Assembly (NCBI GenBank): GCA_000733355.1
Contig: JNVV01000001.1
Coordinates: forward strand, 3,925,356 to 3,989,355
Direction: 5' to 3'
DNA length: 64,000 bases
DNA from: Falciphora oryzae
Lineage: Eukaryota; Ascomycota; Sordariomycetes; Magnaporthales; Magnaporthaceae
The notes beneath the pieces are model-generated. The model did no database searches. It had not been told where the DNA came from and saw only the letters and a program-made list of their open reading frames with translations. The position numbers were made by a program, and so were the translations under genes. Positions 1-11,441 of the stretch are shown in pieces (position 1 is the first letter of the stretch; each line of letters begins with the position of its first letter).

Positions 1-599
1 AACTCGTCCGTGTAGGTTATGACCTCGGTGTCGTTGTCGTCATCGTCGTCTGAGGGGTCGGAGGAGGATGAGGCGCCGCCGTCGGGCCGGTCGAGGTGCT
101 TCTCGGCCCATTTGCGGTCAAAGTCGACGAGCGGGTCGCGGTCGCCGGTGCCGGTGCCGGTGCCGACGCGGGCGTCGGGGACGTAGTCGCCGCGTTTCAT
201 GGCCGCGTACCGGCGGGCCTTCTCCTCCATGTTCAGGCGGGCGGCCTCGCGCTCGCGCTCCGACTCGAAGGTGCCCGTCGGCGAGCGTAGGCGGAGCTTG
301 TTGCTGCTGCTGCTGCGGCCGCTGCTGCCGCGGTGGCGGCTGTCTGGTGCGTCAAAGTCGCGTTTTGCGCCATCCTTGCGCTTAGCCTTGACGCCTGCGA
401 ATATGTCGTCGGTCTTGGAGGGGCGTGTTCGGCCCTTGGTCGCGGTGGCGGGCGCCGATGACGAGGAGGAGGACGCCGTCGGCGGCTTCGAGAGGAGCGA
501 GCCGAGCTGGGCGGAGAAGGACAGCGAGCTCGAAAGGTCCATCGCCTTCCGCTGCCGTTTTGGCGGCGGCTGGCCGTAGAGGTTCGGATCCTGTGGCAT
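1..599 (-). CDS. CCDC174-like nuclear protein (DUF4078 type), C-terminus beyond window
   Basis: An open frame on the minus strand starts at the ATG at 599 (MPQDPNLYGQPPPKRQRK...) and runs off the left edge after about 199 codons, so the C-terminal part is missing. Visible in order are a basic KRQRK segment that could act as a nuclear localisation signal, a Ser-rich stretch, a SKTDDIFAGVKAKRK segment, a conserved-looking helix (LNMEEKARRYAAMKRGDY), then LVDFDRKWAEKHL followed by an acidic Ser/Asp tract. The KARRYxxMKxGDY and VDFxxKW motifs resemble the CCDC174/DUF4078 family, whose human member is nuclear and linked to mRNA processing or exon-junction factors; in fungi the role is inferred. 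The upstream gene is transcribed in the same direction, with 506 bp between them. Family assignment is from memory of the motif and is moderately secure. Confidence 0.62.
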   Translation of the reverse strand, partial: MPQDPNLYGQPPPKRQRKAMDLSSSLSFSAQLGSLLSKPPTASSSSSSAPATATKGRTRPSKTDDIFAGVKAKRKDGAKRDFDAPDSRHRGSSGRSSSSNKLRLRSPTGTFESEREREAARLNMEEKARRYAAMKRGDYVPDARVGTGTGTGDRDPLVDFDRKWAEKHLDRPDGGASSSSDPSDDDDDNDTEVITYTDE

Positions 600-1105
600 C
601 GCTTTGGAGGGCAGCCAGGGGACGGTTGTGATTTTTTGCCGTGACGGGTCGTTGGGGATGGGGGCGTTGAATCAATGCTTGCATGGTGTGGATGTTTCCG
701 AACGTTTGGTCGTCTTGACGCTAAATCTACAGTGACCCTTAGTGGGCCCCCGCGCTAGGTTGGCCCAGAACTCCGTGTCGTCGGGGCTGGCTGGGAGTCA
801 GCAGCCTCAATTGAACTCGATCACAACCTCAACCACATCATCAATATTGACATACGGGAAGACTTGACCAGGCTGCAGCAATTCATACAATCCAGCATGA
901 CTCTGGCTATCGGTACAGCTCCACAGAGGTTTCCAAAATATTAGCCACGAGGGATTTTGGTGAAAGAAAGATGCAATGCAGTATTTCCCCCCTCCATTGC
1001 CATTTTTTCACAAGCAGACATCGTGCAAGAGAACGAAGCTTTTTTCTTCTCCCTCTAACCGCATTTTAAACATTCACAAACGTGTCACAATGATAGCTGA
1101 TCTCC
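600..1105. other. Intergenic, 506 bp
   Basis: This lies between the stop of homoserine dehydrogenase (1106) and the start of the CCDC174-like gene (599), both on the minus strand. It should hold the 3' UTR of the former and the promoter of the latter. A pyrimidine-rich stretch occurs around 1040-1060. I see no RNA gene or repeat. Confidence 0.6.
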
Positions 1106-2290
1106 CTATGAGATCTGAGCCAGCACCTTGAGCAAGTCGCTCGTTACACCCATCGCCGTCACTTCGCCACCAGCGCCGGCACCCTGGATGATCAGGGGGT
1201 TCGCGCCGTAGCGCTTGGTGTAGAAACTGATGATGTTGTCGCTGCCCTTCAGCGCTGCGATAGGGTGCGAGCGGTCGAACTTCTCCAGACCGACCTTGAC
1301 CTGCTTAGCAGCCACGTCAATGCTGCCGACGAACCGGACGACCTTGCCCTCGCGCTCAGCTGCAGCCTTGATCTCTTCCATCTCCGAGTCGAACTCGGGC
1401 AGCCTCTGCATGAACTCGTCGCCGCTGGCCACAGACTCGAGGGCCTTGGGGATGAGGCTCTGGACGGGGAACGAGGTAGGCGACTCGATCTCGAGCCCGG
1501 CCAGGCGGCCGAGCACGGTCAGCTTCCTGGCGACATCGAGTCCGTTGAGGTCGTCACGCGGATCAGGCTCCGTGTAGCCGAGCTCCTTGGCCTTGGCCAC
1601 CTCGGCCGACCACTTGCCGCCCGCGCCGCTGAGAGGGGCAAATGAGTTGAAGAGGAAGGACATGGTGCCGCTCAGCACTCCCTCGATCCTGGTGACCTCA
1701 TCGCCCGTGTCGACGAGGTCCTTGATGGTGGAGATGACGGGCAGGCCGGCGCCGCACGAAGCTTCGTGGAAGACCTTTGCGCCCGACGTGGCCGAGGCAG
1801 CAAAGATGTCGCGCCAGAGCGAGAAGGGGCCCGAGAAGGCCTTCTTGTTGGGCGTGACGATGCTGACGCCGCGCGAGAGGAAGAGCGGGTAGCTGTCGGC
1901 GACGTCCTGCGAGCTCGTGTTGTCGACCAGCACCACCTTGGCCGGGGCCCTGGCCAGGTACTCGGCCAGCTCGGTCAGGGCCGGCGGGGCGCGCGACGAG
2001 GCGGCCACGGCGGACACGACGTCGGCCGTGGGCACCTCGGCGTAGTCCTCGTGGAACAGCGCCTTCTTGCTCGTGGCGATGTAGCAGAGGCTCAGCCGGG
2101 GCGAAGGCCGGCGCTTGGCCAGCTCCGCCAGCTGGCCGATGAAGCATTTGCCGACACCACCGGCACCTGGGGGTGAATTCTTGTTAACAAGAAGGACGCT
2201 GCCCTGCATGTACTTGGGGGCTGTCGTTGATGACCTCTGATATTCCCACATACCAATGATGGCGATAAAGACCTGGTTCTTGGACGCCAT
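1106..2290 (-). CDS. hom6: Homoserine dehydrogenase, two exons
   Basis: The enzyme reduces aspartate-4-semialdehyde to homoserine with NAD(P)H, on the route to threonine and methionine. Exons are 2290-2254 and 2166-1106; the 87-nt intron (2253-2167, GTATGT...CAG) splits the nucleotide-binding loop. Joining them gives MASKNQVFIAIIGAGGVGK, with the GAGGVG fold at residues 13-18. Further on come VDNTSSQDVADSYP, VTPNKKAFSGP, YTEPDPRDDLNGLDVARKL (catalytic Asp and Lys region) and GAGAGGEVTAMGV near the C-terminus. The joined protein is about 365 residues, close to the fungal norm of about 360. The intron is in frame and stop-free, so an uninterrupted 400-codon frame also exists but would carry a foreign insertion. 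I chose the ATG at 2290 over the one six codons upstream because family members begin close to the Rossmann strand. The gene is divergent from trm8. Confidence 0.93.
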   Translation of the reverse strand: MASKNQVFIAIIGMWEYQRSSTTAPKYMQGSVLLVNKNSPPGAGGVGKCFIGQLAELAKRRPSPRLSLCYIATSKKALFHEDYAEVPTADVVSAVAASSRAPPALTELAEYLARAPAKVVLVDNTSSQDVADSYPLFLSRGVSIVTPNKKAFSGPFSLWRDIFAASATSGAKVFHEASCGAGLPVISTIKDLVDTGDEVTRIEGVLSGTMSFLFNSFAPLSGAGGKWSAEVAKAKELGYTEPDPRDDLNGLDVARKLTVLGRLAGLEIESPTSFPVQSLIPKALESVASGDEFMQRLPEFDSEMEEIKAAAEREGKVVRFVGSIDVAAKQVKVGLEKFDRSHPIAALKGSDNIISFYTKRYGANPLIIQGAGAGGEVTAMGVTSDLLKVLAQIS

Positions 2291-2737
2291 ATTGCCCAAA
2301 AGTACCAAACCTCGTTTTGTTCTTCTCGGTGATTTTAGTGACGAGCAGTCAATTCCTCGAAATGTCTTCGCAGGTCAATTCATACAACTTCGAGAATACA
2401 CTTGAGCTGCATTAATGGTGGGGTTGAAAATCATCCAGGAGCTCTCCGATAGCGGCGGGGAAGGCGCCGCCAGCACCAGACGTCACCCTACTAAGGCTGG
2501 GCCCACTCTGAACCTCATTTCGGAGCTGTCCAGGCCACTGCAGCAAGGGTCCCCCACCTGAAGCGGACGCTGCAGATCAATCCCTGCATTCAGCATATGG
2601 AAAACCCCACGCGGCTCAGGAGCTTCACACCACATGTAATTTTTGAGGCTCTCCAACGCGGCCAACTTCATAGCATTGAATTCAGCACATAAAATAATCC
2701 GGAAAATTTCCACACTCCGGAGGCGACCGGTGACACA
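2291..2737. promoter_or_regulatory. Divergent promoter region between hom6 and trm8
   Basis: These 447 bp separate two divergently transcribed genes. A CRE-like GACGTCAC occurs at about 2479-2486. I did not find a TGACTC core (Gcn4/Cpc1 site), which might have been expected next to an amino acid biosynthesis gene. Individual promoter elements cannot be assigned to one gene or the other from sequence alone. Confidence 0.45.
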
Positions 2738-3760
<1,023 letters not shown>

Positions 3761-3948
3761 TCAAGCGCGCGGCTCAAAAGACAAAGCGACAGCTGTCTGG
3801 TTGGGCGCGGTAGGCCGGCCAGTTACCTATGAGTTCCCAAAGCGGAGATTTCCCGATACCCGAAATGCAAGCATACACACTTCCCAAAGTGTCTCGTTTC
3901 CAAGTTACATCAGATTCCAGCTTTCTCAAGTATGCCAAAACCCGAGTT

Positions 3949-5444
3949 TCAAGCCTTGACACATTCGACAGCGCTCAGGCCGAACCCCTCCGTCAAATTC
4001 ACCTTGTTGATTTTCAGCCCAGCCTTGGAAGCGAGCTCGCCGAAACCCTCGACCGTCCTTTCCTTGCCGCCCAAGTTCATCATGAACAAGTCAACGGCCG
4101 CAACCATGACGATTGGCGGGTTTGAGATGATTTGCTCGATGATGATCAGCCTGCTGTCTGGCGCCATAGCATCGGCGACCACACGCAGGATGTTGACACA
4201 CTCTTCGTCGCCATAGTCGTGCAGGCAGCGGCGGATGAAGTAGACCAGCGCCCCTGGATATGAGCCGTTTTCACATTCGTTAGCTACTGCGCGGAGATAC
4301 CACGCTAACCCATATTTATCATACACCGGCAGCGAAAGATGAGGGCCAACACTACTAACCTTTGACAGGCTGCTCCTGGTGAAAGTCCGTAGCCATTTTC
4401 TGCGCGTCCCGCAGCTCCGGGTCGTCCGCCTTCTCCAGCTCCTTGACGACCTCGGGGAGATCCTGCAAGACGCAGCGGCTCATGGGGAGGCCCGGGGTGC
4501 TTTCGCAGATAGCCTTAGTGACGTGGCCCCTGCTGGCACCCACGTCTACCAGAAGAACCCTGTTGCCTGTAGAGTCGACAGCGGCCTCGCGAGCCACCCA
4601 GCTGAAGTCGTACACGCCCGTCATGGGCATCATCTTCTCGAACGCGCCGAACGCCCTCATGCCCTCGGCGACCCCGTCCCGGTCCGGGTCCTGCCGCATC
4701 AGCTCCCACACTGTCAACTCGGGTCTGCCGTGGGCGAAGGAGTAGGGCGTGTGCGTCCGCGTCGCCGGCTCTTTGCGCCCGTACTTTTCAAAGTAGTCCG
4801 GGAGGGCGAACAGGGCCGGGATGTTCATAGAAGTCCTGACCAGCGGGAGATCATTGTTAAAGCGGCTATTTGGGAGCAGCATGTTTGGGTTTGGCGGCTG
4901 CCTGGCCTTGATGCTTACATGAAATGAAACGCCGGCTGCAGCGAGTGAGGCCCGACAAAGACCTTGGACCTCGGCGTGTGCATCACCTTATCGCCGTCGA
5001 TCTGCTTGAGGAGCCCGTTGGCAACGAGGACCCAAGCAACCCGCCCTTTGTTATGCAGTCAGTGCGTGGTTCGGTGTGTATATGGGGTGGTGTAGATAAT
5101 GCGTCAGGGAGCATACTGATCAAGGCAGTCTCAGAGTCCAGCTTCTTGGCGAGGTCATCGTACGAGATCGCTCCCTCGGATGGGATGTGCTCAAAGCCTC
5201 CCTGGGCAGCGAACAGACGGGTGGCCATCAGGAAGCAAATCCCAAAGTAGTTGTCCATCATGGCCTCGACAGGGTGTTCGAGGGACTGCAGGACTGCCCG
5301 GGCCGACTCAATAGCTTTTGTGCGCTGTTTAGGGTCGACGGTACCGCGCTCTACGCTCGACCTGAGGTCCCATACGGCCTGGGAGAGTTCCGCGACCGAT
5401 GTGTCGAGCTCGGCTCCGGGGACGAAGTCGCTGGGGGTGGCCAT
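3949..5444 (-). CDS. SAM-dependent O-methyltransferase (COMT/Methyltransf_2 type), four exons
   Basis: Exons on the minus strand are 5444-5117, 5045-4919, 4865-4360 and 4253-3949; introns are 71, 53, 106 nt with GTATGC...AAAG, GTAAGC...ATAG and GTTAGT...CCAG. Phases close and give 421 residues, normal for fungal secondary-metabolite O-methyltransferases. The N-terminal half is the dimerisation region (LFAAQGGFEHIP, ANGLLKQIDG). SAM motif I is LLVDVGASRGH at about 256-266, followed by CVLQDLPEVV. The catalytic His is probably His332 in IRRCLHDY. Related enzymes methylate phenolic hydroxyls of polyketides or phenylpropanoids; the substrate here is unknown. No polyketide synthase, P450 or other cluster gene is nearby, so this looks like a stand-alone methyltransferase. 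The first residues MATPSDFV follow directly from the ATG at 5444. Confidence 0.88.
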
Positions 5445-6493
5445 GGCGATATCGGTATTATCTCAAGAGTTTCTAAAGTTATGTGTTCTGTACTGGAGTC
5501 CTAGTAAAAACTGCTGAGGGTCTTTCTAAGACTGAGAAACAACATCTTATATATCGCAGACAACCATATCTCAAGGTGACCAGCCTTGACATCCCCTATC
5601 CCGAGTAAATCCATGCTCGCACGAGGCTTCGGTAAATTGATCGGGCTTGGAGAATATGAAATCTACTAACTCTAAGGAGACTAGCATAGTCGGCCTGAGC
5701 ATAGTCGAGGAGTTGCCGAGGGGGAGACTTGTTGCTCTACTCCGCCCAGAAAATGCCGATGGCCCCGATAGCTCCGACCAGATCAGTCAAGGGCTCCGTT
5801 GCTCCTCGGTGAAGGCTGGGAGTTCCCCGAAAGCGCTCGGCATATTGACATATGAAAAATGTATAAGGGTAAACGACGGAAACTAAGGACAAAGGAGCGG
5901 CGGATTTGTATGATTTTCTTTTCCCTCCCGCCCGAAATGGGCGCACCGATGTGATGAGAGTTACGGTAATACGAAAACCAACACGCCAGCACCATGAGGT
6001 AAGGCGTAGAATTGAATGCTTGTGAGGTAGATCGAGACGATCAAGCGGGAGCCTTGGTGAATTCAGAGCTCAGAGGCCACCTGAAATTGGCCAGTTGCAT
6101 GCTCGCCTTTACTCCAACCTGTCACGCCTGTCATGAATTTGCGAATGTTCTTGAAGATCATGGTGGCAGTGCCATCGTGTTGAAGGGCCACAGTTGAGGG
6201 CCAGGCCTGAGGGTAACGCACGGTCCACTCAGCAAGCGGCAAGCGGGTCCGACTCCCAGGTGCTCCATCGTTATCAAATTGCTATTGTGTCATTTCCCCG
6301 TTCCACACGAGCTACTCCAGGATAGCCCACAGCACTTCCGCTGGAGCTTTGCTCACAGCCGCAGTCACAAGGCGTGACGGCACCTCTACTGCTCCGACGT
6401 GAACAATAATGATACGTCGGCTCTCCGAACCTGCCAACAGCAAACGATGGGCCACCGGCTCCTCGCGGACACAGGAACGAGAACTTCCCTATT
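5445..6493. other. Divergent intergenic region, 1.05 kb
   Basis: This region separates the O-methyltransferase (minus) from the MDM1-like gene (plus), so it should contain both promoters. Stretches around 5520-5680 and 5830-5960 are visibly richer in A and T than the flanking coding DNA. I see no RNA gene, repeat or convincing additional exon. Confidence 0.5.
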
Positions 6494-9400
6494 ATGGCCC
6501 TTAAGGGACGAGACGTGATCCTTGCTGGGCTCGCAAGTTTCATCGCCTGGGGCTACGCAACCCACTGGTTCCCGACCCTCCGATTCGCCGGCTATGCCTT
6601 CGTCGCCGGCCTCCTGCTCGCCCTACTGGCCGTCCTCGGCCTGGTCCTGCTCTCCTCCAAGGGCCCCCACTATGCCGACCACCGCCGCTCCGCGCGGCCC
6701 CACGGCGTCGCTTTTGTCGCCCCCGCCGCCTGGTCTGCCGAGCTCGCCGCCCTCGATGCCCGCCAGTCCTACAAGCCCCCGCCGCTGGTCCCCGACGCGC
6801 CCAAGGTGTCGCAGGCGCTCGAGCAGCTAGTCCACTTTATCGTGCGCGACTTCGTCCAGTCCTGGTATGGCAGCATCAGCAAGAACCCCACCTTCACGAA
6901 CGAGGTCGACCGCGCCATCGGCGGCGCTCTCGTCAACATCTGCGAGCGTTTGCAACACGTCGACTTGGCCGAGATCTTGACCGGTCGCCTGGTGCCTGTC
7001 CTGACCGCCCATTTCCGGAGTTTCTACGATGCCGAGAGGTCTGTCAGAGGCAGGAAGCTCAACCGCTCCGTCACCGAGTCCGAGGAGCTAGACCTAGCCA
7101 TTGCCTCCAAGTACAACGATGGGAAGCTGCACCCCGCCGCGAGCCTGTCGCATACGGGTACGAGAGTGGTGCAGCAGGAGTACCTCCGTGGCGTTGTCTC
7201 CAAGATCTTGCCAAAGGTCTTGCCCGACAACATGCTCAGGAGCCGTGCGGTCTCGGTCCTGATTAGGGAGATCGTTGCGTGCGCCGTTCTCTCCTCGGTG
7301 ATGGGCATGCTGTCTGACCCAGACACCTGGAACCAGGTCATGGAGAACTACGGCCGGGGCATGCTGCAGGACCGGTCGACTGTGAGGAAACTGCGCGCCG
7401 CTCTCGATCAGCATGCGCTGCCGGCCCCAAAGACGGGAAAGCCAGCGGCATTCCCTAGGCTCGCCCCTGGCGACAGCGAGCGTCGGTTCGAGAAGTTTGT
7501 TCGGTCTGTGAAGAAGGTCAACAACCTCTCGGACGCCCGGAGATTCAGGAGCGAGGTAGCGAGCCAACTCAAGAGGGAGTCCCAAAAAGAGGGGCAGGAC
7601 CAGGTCTACCTCCGCCGCCTGGACATGGGCAAGAGGCTTCTTGATCAGCGGGTGCATCAACTAGCCGCAGGTGGTGATCGGCATGCCACACAGCCGCCAA
7701 CCATGGCACAAGCGCCCAGCGTTTCTAGACTTGAGAACGCGCCGCTTGAGGAGCTACTCCGAGACGCCTCCGGGTTGTCCTACTTCATGGAATACATGGA
7801 CCGGCAGCGCCTACTGCCATTGGTCCAGTTCTGGGTCGTTGTGGACGGGTTTCGAAACCCGCTGGAGGACGACGGCCCAGAGACCGAACAGCTTCCACTG
7901 GCATTGCCGCCGTGGACCGACTCGGACAGGCTTGACCTGGCCCAGATACACCAGGCATACCTCTCGATGCCCGTGCTCAAAGTCCCAAGCTCGTCCAAGA
8001 AGCTTGTGCAGGAGTTCCTCGGTGCTGAAAGGGCGGCCACACCCGCACAGTACTACAGGGCTCGCCGTGCGATTCTACGTGCACAGACTGCCGTCCTGGA
8101 CGAGATGAAGCTCAACCACTTCCAGAACTTCAAAAAATCCGACCTATTCTACAAGTGCCTCGCAGCCGAAGAGGCCTCTAACGCGGCGGCAAATGTCGCT
8201 GTCGACAACGGGCCGCAACCGCCGATGGCTCCGCCTATCATGAGCAGAGCATCGCAGTCCTTCACAGCTGCCCCTAAATCTAATCACATTTCGCGGCTGG
8301 CAACCCGTCTTCAGCCTGGCCCACACCATGCCCGTCGGGCAGGCTCAGCGGCGGATATCAGGTCCGCGCATGGAAACGGCAACAGCGCCGACCCTCTGGC
8401 CATTCCTCGACGGTCTCTGGACGAAGACGCGTCTCCGAACCCCTTATTTGATGACGACGAATGGGACAATGACGCCTTGGCCGACTCGGTCCAAAGCTTG
8501 GACCAGGACCTCACCCAACCCGCCCCCGACACTCGTGTGGTCAAGGCGGTTGAGGATGCGCTAAACACAATTATGGAGGACAATCAAGCACCAACTGCCG
8601 AAGATCTCCGGGAATCTCTGTTTTCTGGGGACGATGCGGGCTCGAGCCTTTTCTCCCCCGACACCGAATCCAACCGCGGCTCAAAGCGGGGCTCACTTGA
8701 CGTGGTGCGTCCAGGCCAGCTCTCGAAAGAACCAGAGAAGCCGAGCTTGGCTTCCCTGGGCCTCGTGAGCGCGGCGTCCAGGATCGGGGTCTTTGAGGAC
8801 AATGATCTCTTCGCTGACGAGGATAAGTATCTCCCCGACGAGCGCGATGACCTGGACGAGGATAAGGACGATGACGACGATGAGGACCAGGTCCACGAGG
8901 CTGCCCCTGGGGACCTGGGTCTTGCAGAGGCCATCACTGTCTTGACCAACGATATAGACCGGCTGGTTGCCCAGAACGCCATCGTCGAGTCTCTACTGCG
9001 GAAGGCGGAACTCACCAACAATACAGCAGAGCTCAGAATTCTTCGAAAATCCAGGGCCAGCCTGCAGCGGGAGATACGCAGGAAGGAACTGCAAAGACAG
9101 CAATACGTAATCCAAGAGAGCGATAACAGCCTGTACGGCCGCTCGACGATCAGCATCAAGTCCATACAGGTCGGCAGAGATGACGACGGCAAGGAGTTTG
9201 CGCTCTACGTCATCGAGGTCTCGCGGGACGCTGGAGAAAAGATGCCGGCAGCCACCTGGCCTGTAACCCGGCGGTACAGTGAGTTCTTGGAACTGCACCA
9301 AAAGCTTCGTTCTCGGTACCCATCAGTCCGCAACCTCGACTTCCCGCGTCGTCGGATGGTCATGAAGCTCCAGAACGACTTCCTCCAGAAGCGCAGGGAA

Positions 9401-10144
9401 GCCTTGGAGAAGTACCTTCGGGAACTGCTTCTCCTCCCCGAGGCGTGCCGCAGCCGGGATCTCAGGGCATTCCTTTCTCAGAGCGCGATAACACAAGGGC
9501 AGGATCTCGTGGACCGGGAGGACAAGAAAGATATGATCACAAGGTTGTACGACTCGGTAGCGGACGGAATGGAGGACATCCTGGGCAGTATCCCTGTGCT
9601 CGACCAACTTTCACTCGCCGGGCAAAACCTCATCGCGGCGGCGACCAGCCAGCTCAACGCAATGCCGCTGGACACCAGCGATGACGGTGCCATATCGGCG
9701 GCGGAGGCCGAGGCAGAACTGAACGCCTTCGAGAACAAGGAGCTCGAGCCGTTTGTGAAGCCGATTTGCGACATATTCCTCGAAGTGTTTGAGCTCAACA
9801 GGGGAAATAATTGGTTGCGTGGTCGGGCTGTGGTAGTTGTCCTCCACCAGCTGCTCGGGGGCACGATCGAGCGGAAGCTCCGGGACAACGTCAAGCTACT
9901 GACGCAGGAGGACGCCATATTACGTTACGTGGGCCTGTTGCGCGACAGCATGTGGCCCGGGGGCGAGCTGCAGAGGAACAAGCAACCCCGCACTCCGGCG
10001 CAAAAGTCGAGGACCAGGACCGAGGCCAGCGTCATGCTGGCCACGCTGGTTCCCGACCTTGCCGGAAGCGTTGTGGGGCGACTAAACGCGCAGGCGGCGA
10101 GCCGGCGCATCTTTGCAACGCTGAATAACCAGCGGCTAAAGTAA
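6494..10144 (+). CDS. mdm1: Mdm1-type PXA-RGS-PX-Nexin_C membrane-tether protein
   Basis: This is an intronless 1216-codon frame. Two N-terminal hydrophobic segments (about residues 8-30 and 33-54) are expected to anchor the protein in the ER. They are followed by a PXA domain (about 110-290, HFIVRDFVQSWYGSIS), an RGS-like region (about 420-560, ELLRDASGLSYFMEYMDRQ), a long disordered linker with an Asp/Glu tract (DLDEDKDDDDDEDQ), a short coiled coil, a PX domain (about 880-1000) with the RRYSEF phosphoinositide-binding motif and PRRR, and a Nexin_C domain near the end (VVVVLHQLLGGTIERKL). In yeast Mdm1 tethers ER to vacuole and influences lipid droplets; human SNX13/14/25 share the layout. 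The start matches the conserved beginning MALKGRD before the first membrane segment. The gene stands alone on the plus strand. Confidence 0.93.
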   Translation: MALKGRDVILAGLASFIAWGYATHWFPTLRFAGYAFVAGLLLALLAVLGLVLLSSKGPHYADHRRSARPHGVAFVAPAAWSAELAALDARQSYKPPPLVPDAPKVSQALEQLVHFIVRDFVQSWYGSISKNPTFTNEVDRAIGGALVNICERLQHVDLAEILTGRLVPVLTAHFRSFYDAERSVRGRKLNRSVTESEELDLAIASKYNDGKLHPAASLSHTGTRVVQQEYLRGVVSKILPKVLPDNMLRSRAVSVLIREIVACAVLSSVMGMLSDPDTWNQVMENYGRGMLQDRSTVRKLRAALDQHALPAPKTGKPAAFPRLAPGDSERRFEKFVRSVKKVNNLSDARRFRSEVASQLKRESQKEGQDQVYLRRLDMGKRLLDQRVHQLAAGGDRHATQPPTMAQAPSVSRLENAPLEELLRDASGLSYFMEYMDRQRLLPLVQFWVVVDGFRNPLEDDGPETEQLPLALPPWTDSDRLDLAQIHQAYLSMPVLKVPSSSKKLVQEFLGAERAATPAQYYRARRAILRAQTAVLDEMKLNHFQNFKKSDLFYKCLAAEEASNAAANVAVDNGPQPPMAPPIMSRASQSFTAAPKSNHISRLATRLQPGPHHARRAGSAADIRSAHGNGNSADPLAIPRRSLDEDASPNPLFDDDEWDNDALADSVQSLDQDLTQPAPDTRVVKAVEDALNTIMEDNQAPTAEDLRESLFSGDDAGSSLFSPDTESNRGSKRGSLDVVRPGQLSKEPEKPSLASLGLVSAASRIGVFEDNDLFADEDKYLPDERDDLDEDKDDDDDEDQVHEAAPGDLGLAEAITVLTNDIDRLVAQNAIVESLLRKAELTNNTAELRILRKSRASLQREIRRKELQRQQYVIQESDNSLYGRSTISIKSIQVGRDDDGKEFALYVIEVSRDAGEKMPAATWPVTRRYSEFLELHQKLRSRYPSVRNLDFPRRRMVMKLQNDFLQKRREALEKYLRELLLLPEACRSRDLRAFLSQSAITQGQDLVDREDKKDMITRLYDSVADGMEDILGSIPVLDQLSLAGQNLIAAATSQLNAMPLDTSDDGAISAAEAEAELNAFENKELEPFVKPICDIFLEVFELNRGNNWLRGRAVVVVLHQLLGGTIERKLRDNVKLLTQEDAILRYVGLLRDSMWPGGELQRNKQPRTPAQKSRTRTEASVMLATLVPDLAGSVVGRLNAQAASRRIFATLNNQRLK

Positions 10145-11441
10145 GCCGGAATCCTCCCCTTTCCCAGTCGGACTATTATGAGTTTAAACTAACTTCGTTT
10201 TTAGCACACACTTGGCCTTTACCGTTCTGGATGAGCTGATCGATATTTTGTTTGCGGAGACCTAAACGGAACGGGCGCGGGTTTTGGCATCGGTGGACTG
10301 TCGCATAGCATAGGCGTTGTTTGCTGTTATTCCGTGTTTTGCATTCCGTGTCGACTTGCTTTTCGCCCACCATTCTGGCTTAGGCCCTTACCATTACTAA
10401 CGGATATCTCATCCCGCATCAATCTTGGAATCAGGGGGCGCAAGGCTCTAACGGTGGCTTGATTCCATGCATCAGAGGCGTGGGAGGCTTGCTGTTCAGT
10501 AGGCCTGTGCTCTCGCGTATTAAATAAAGGATCTCGAGGTCAGCCTTGTCAGCCAAGCTGCGTGTTTGTTTGTCCCTGTCGATCAAATATTCGTCTCCCG
10601 CGGTGATGGCCTCCCTTCAAGCTCATAATGTCGACAGCATGGATAATTCCATGGAAGAGATTCCAGGGGAGCCGGACAATTTCAGGGGGGGATGGACGTG
10701 GGGCAGTCCCGTCTGGGGAGCGTGGGAGCGCGTTCGACCACTGGGCGACACGGGCTCTGATTGGCGGTTTATCAGCTCGGTCGGCGTGTGATGGCCCACT
10801 GTGTGGCAGAAGCACTAGCCGTTTTGGGCTAGGAATGGAGTTTCGACATCTGCGGGCTGGGCGCGCCCGCCAATATTTTGGCGCGCCCAGCTTGCCTGCC
10901 AACCTGCCCCCTCACGCGAGAGCGGCAAGCGACACACTGCCCGCCGGCCCAGATTGGCCAGACTCACGAGACCTGGCCCCGATTTATGCTCGACGAGAAC
11001 CCAACCAGCCCACCCGCCTCCTCCATCACCGTCACCCCCAAGCTTCCAATAGGCTATTTTGCATTTCTTCAGGAAGATTCGTCGTCGAGTCTTTTTCTAT
11101 CTTTTCATTCGGGCTGTCGGCCTCTTGCGAGTCTGCTCCTCGCGCTTCAGCCAAGCAGAAGCAAGCACCGGTATGTTGACGTTGGCCCCTGCTCTCGCTC
11201 ACTTCCATGGTTTTGGTTTCCACCCAGATTTTCGCAAGCTTGAAAAAGCGACCGCCCTCCCGCATAAAAGCCACCCCACACACGCACGCACAGCCTTGCC
11301 CACCCAACCCCGTCTCCATTTGCTGCTGCACCTCGACATCTCGTGTTGCCGCCCGCCGTCCCCAGGAATCACGACAACAAAGCTGATCAAGTCGTCGGAC
11401 CTTGCTGGCTCCCCCAGGTCAACGAGCGCAGTTTCGAAACC
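10145..11441. other. Intergenic and probable 5' leader of the SR-like gene, 1.3 kb
   Basis: The first part holds the 3' UTR of mdm1. From about 10900 the sequence is pyrimidine-rich and looks like the promoter and leader of the downstream splicing factor. A possible 5'-UTR intron runs from GTATGT at 11171 to CCCAG at 11227, which would be 57 nt; this is a guess from splice signals only. An 18-bp inverted GGCGCGCCC-type motif occurs around 10859-10889. No RNA gene was seen. Confidence 0.4.

Noticed and set aside
3949..5444. The O-methyltransferase as part of a secondary-metabolite cluster.
   Set aside because: The neighbours are trm8 and an Mdm1-type gene; no synthase, P450, transporter or cluster regulator is adjacent.
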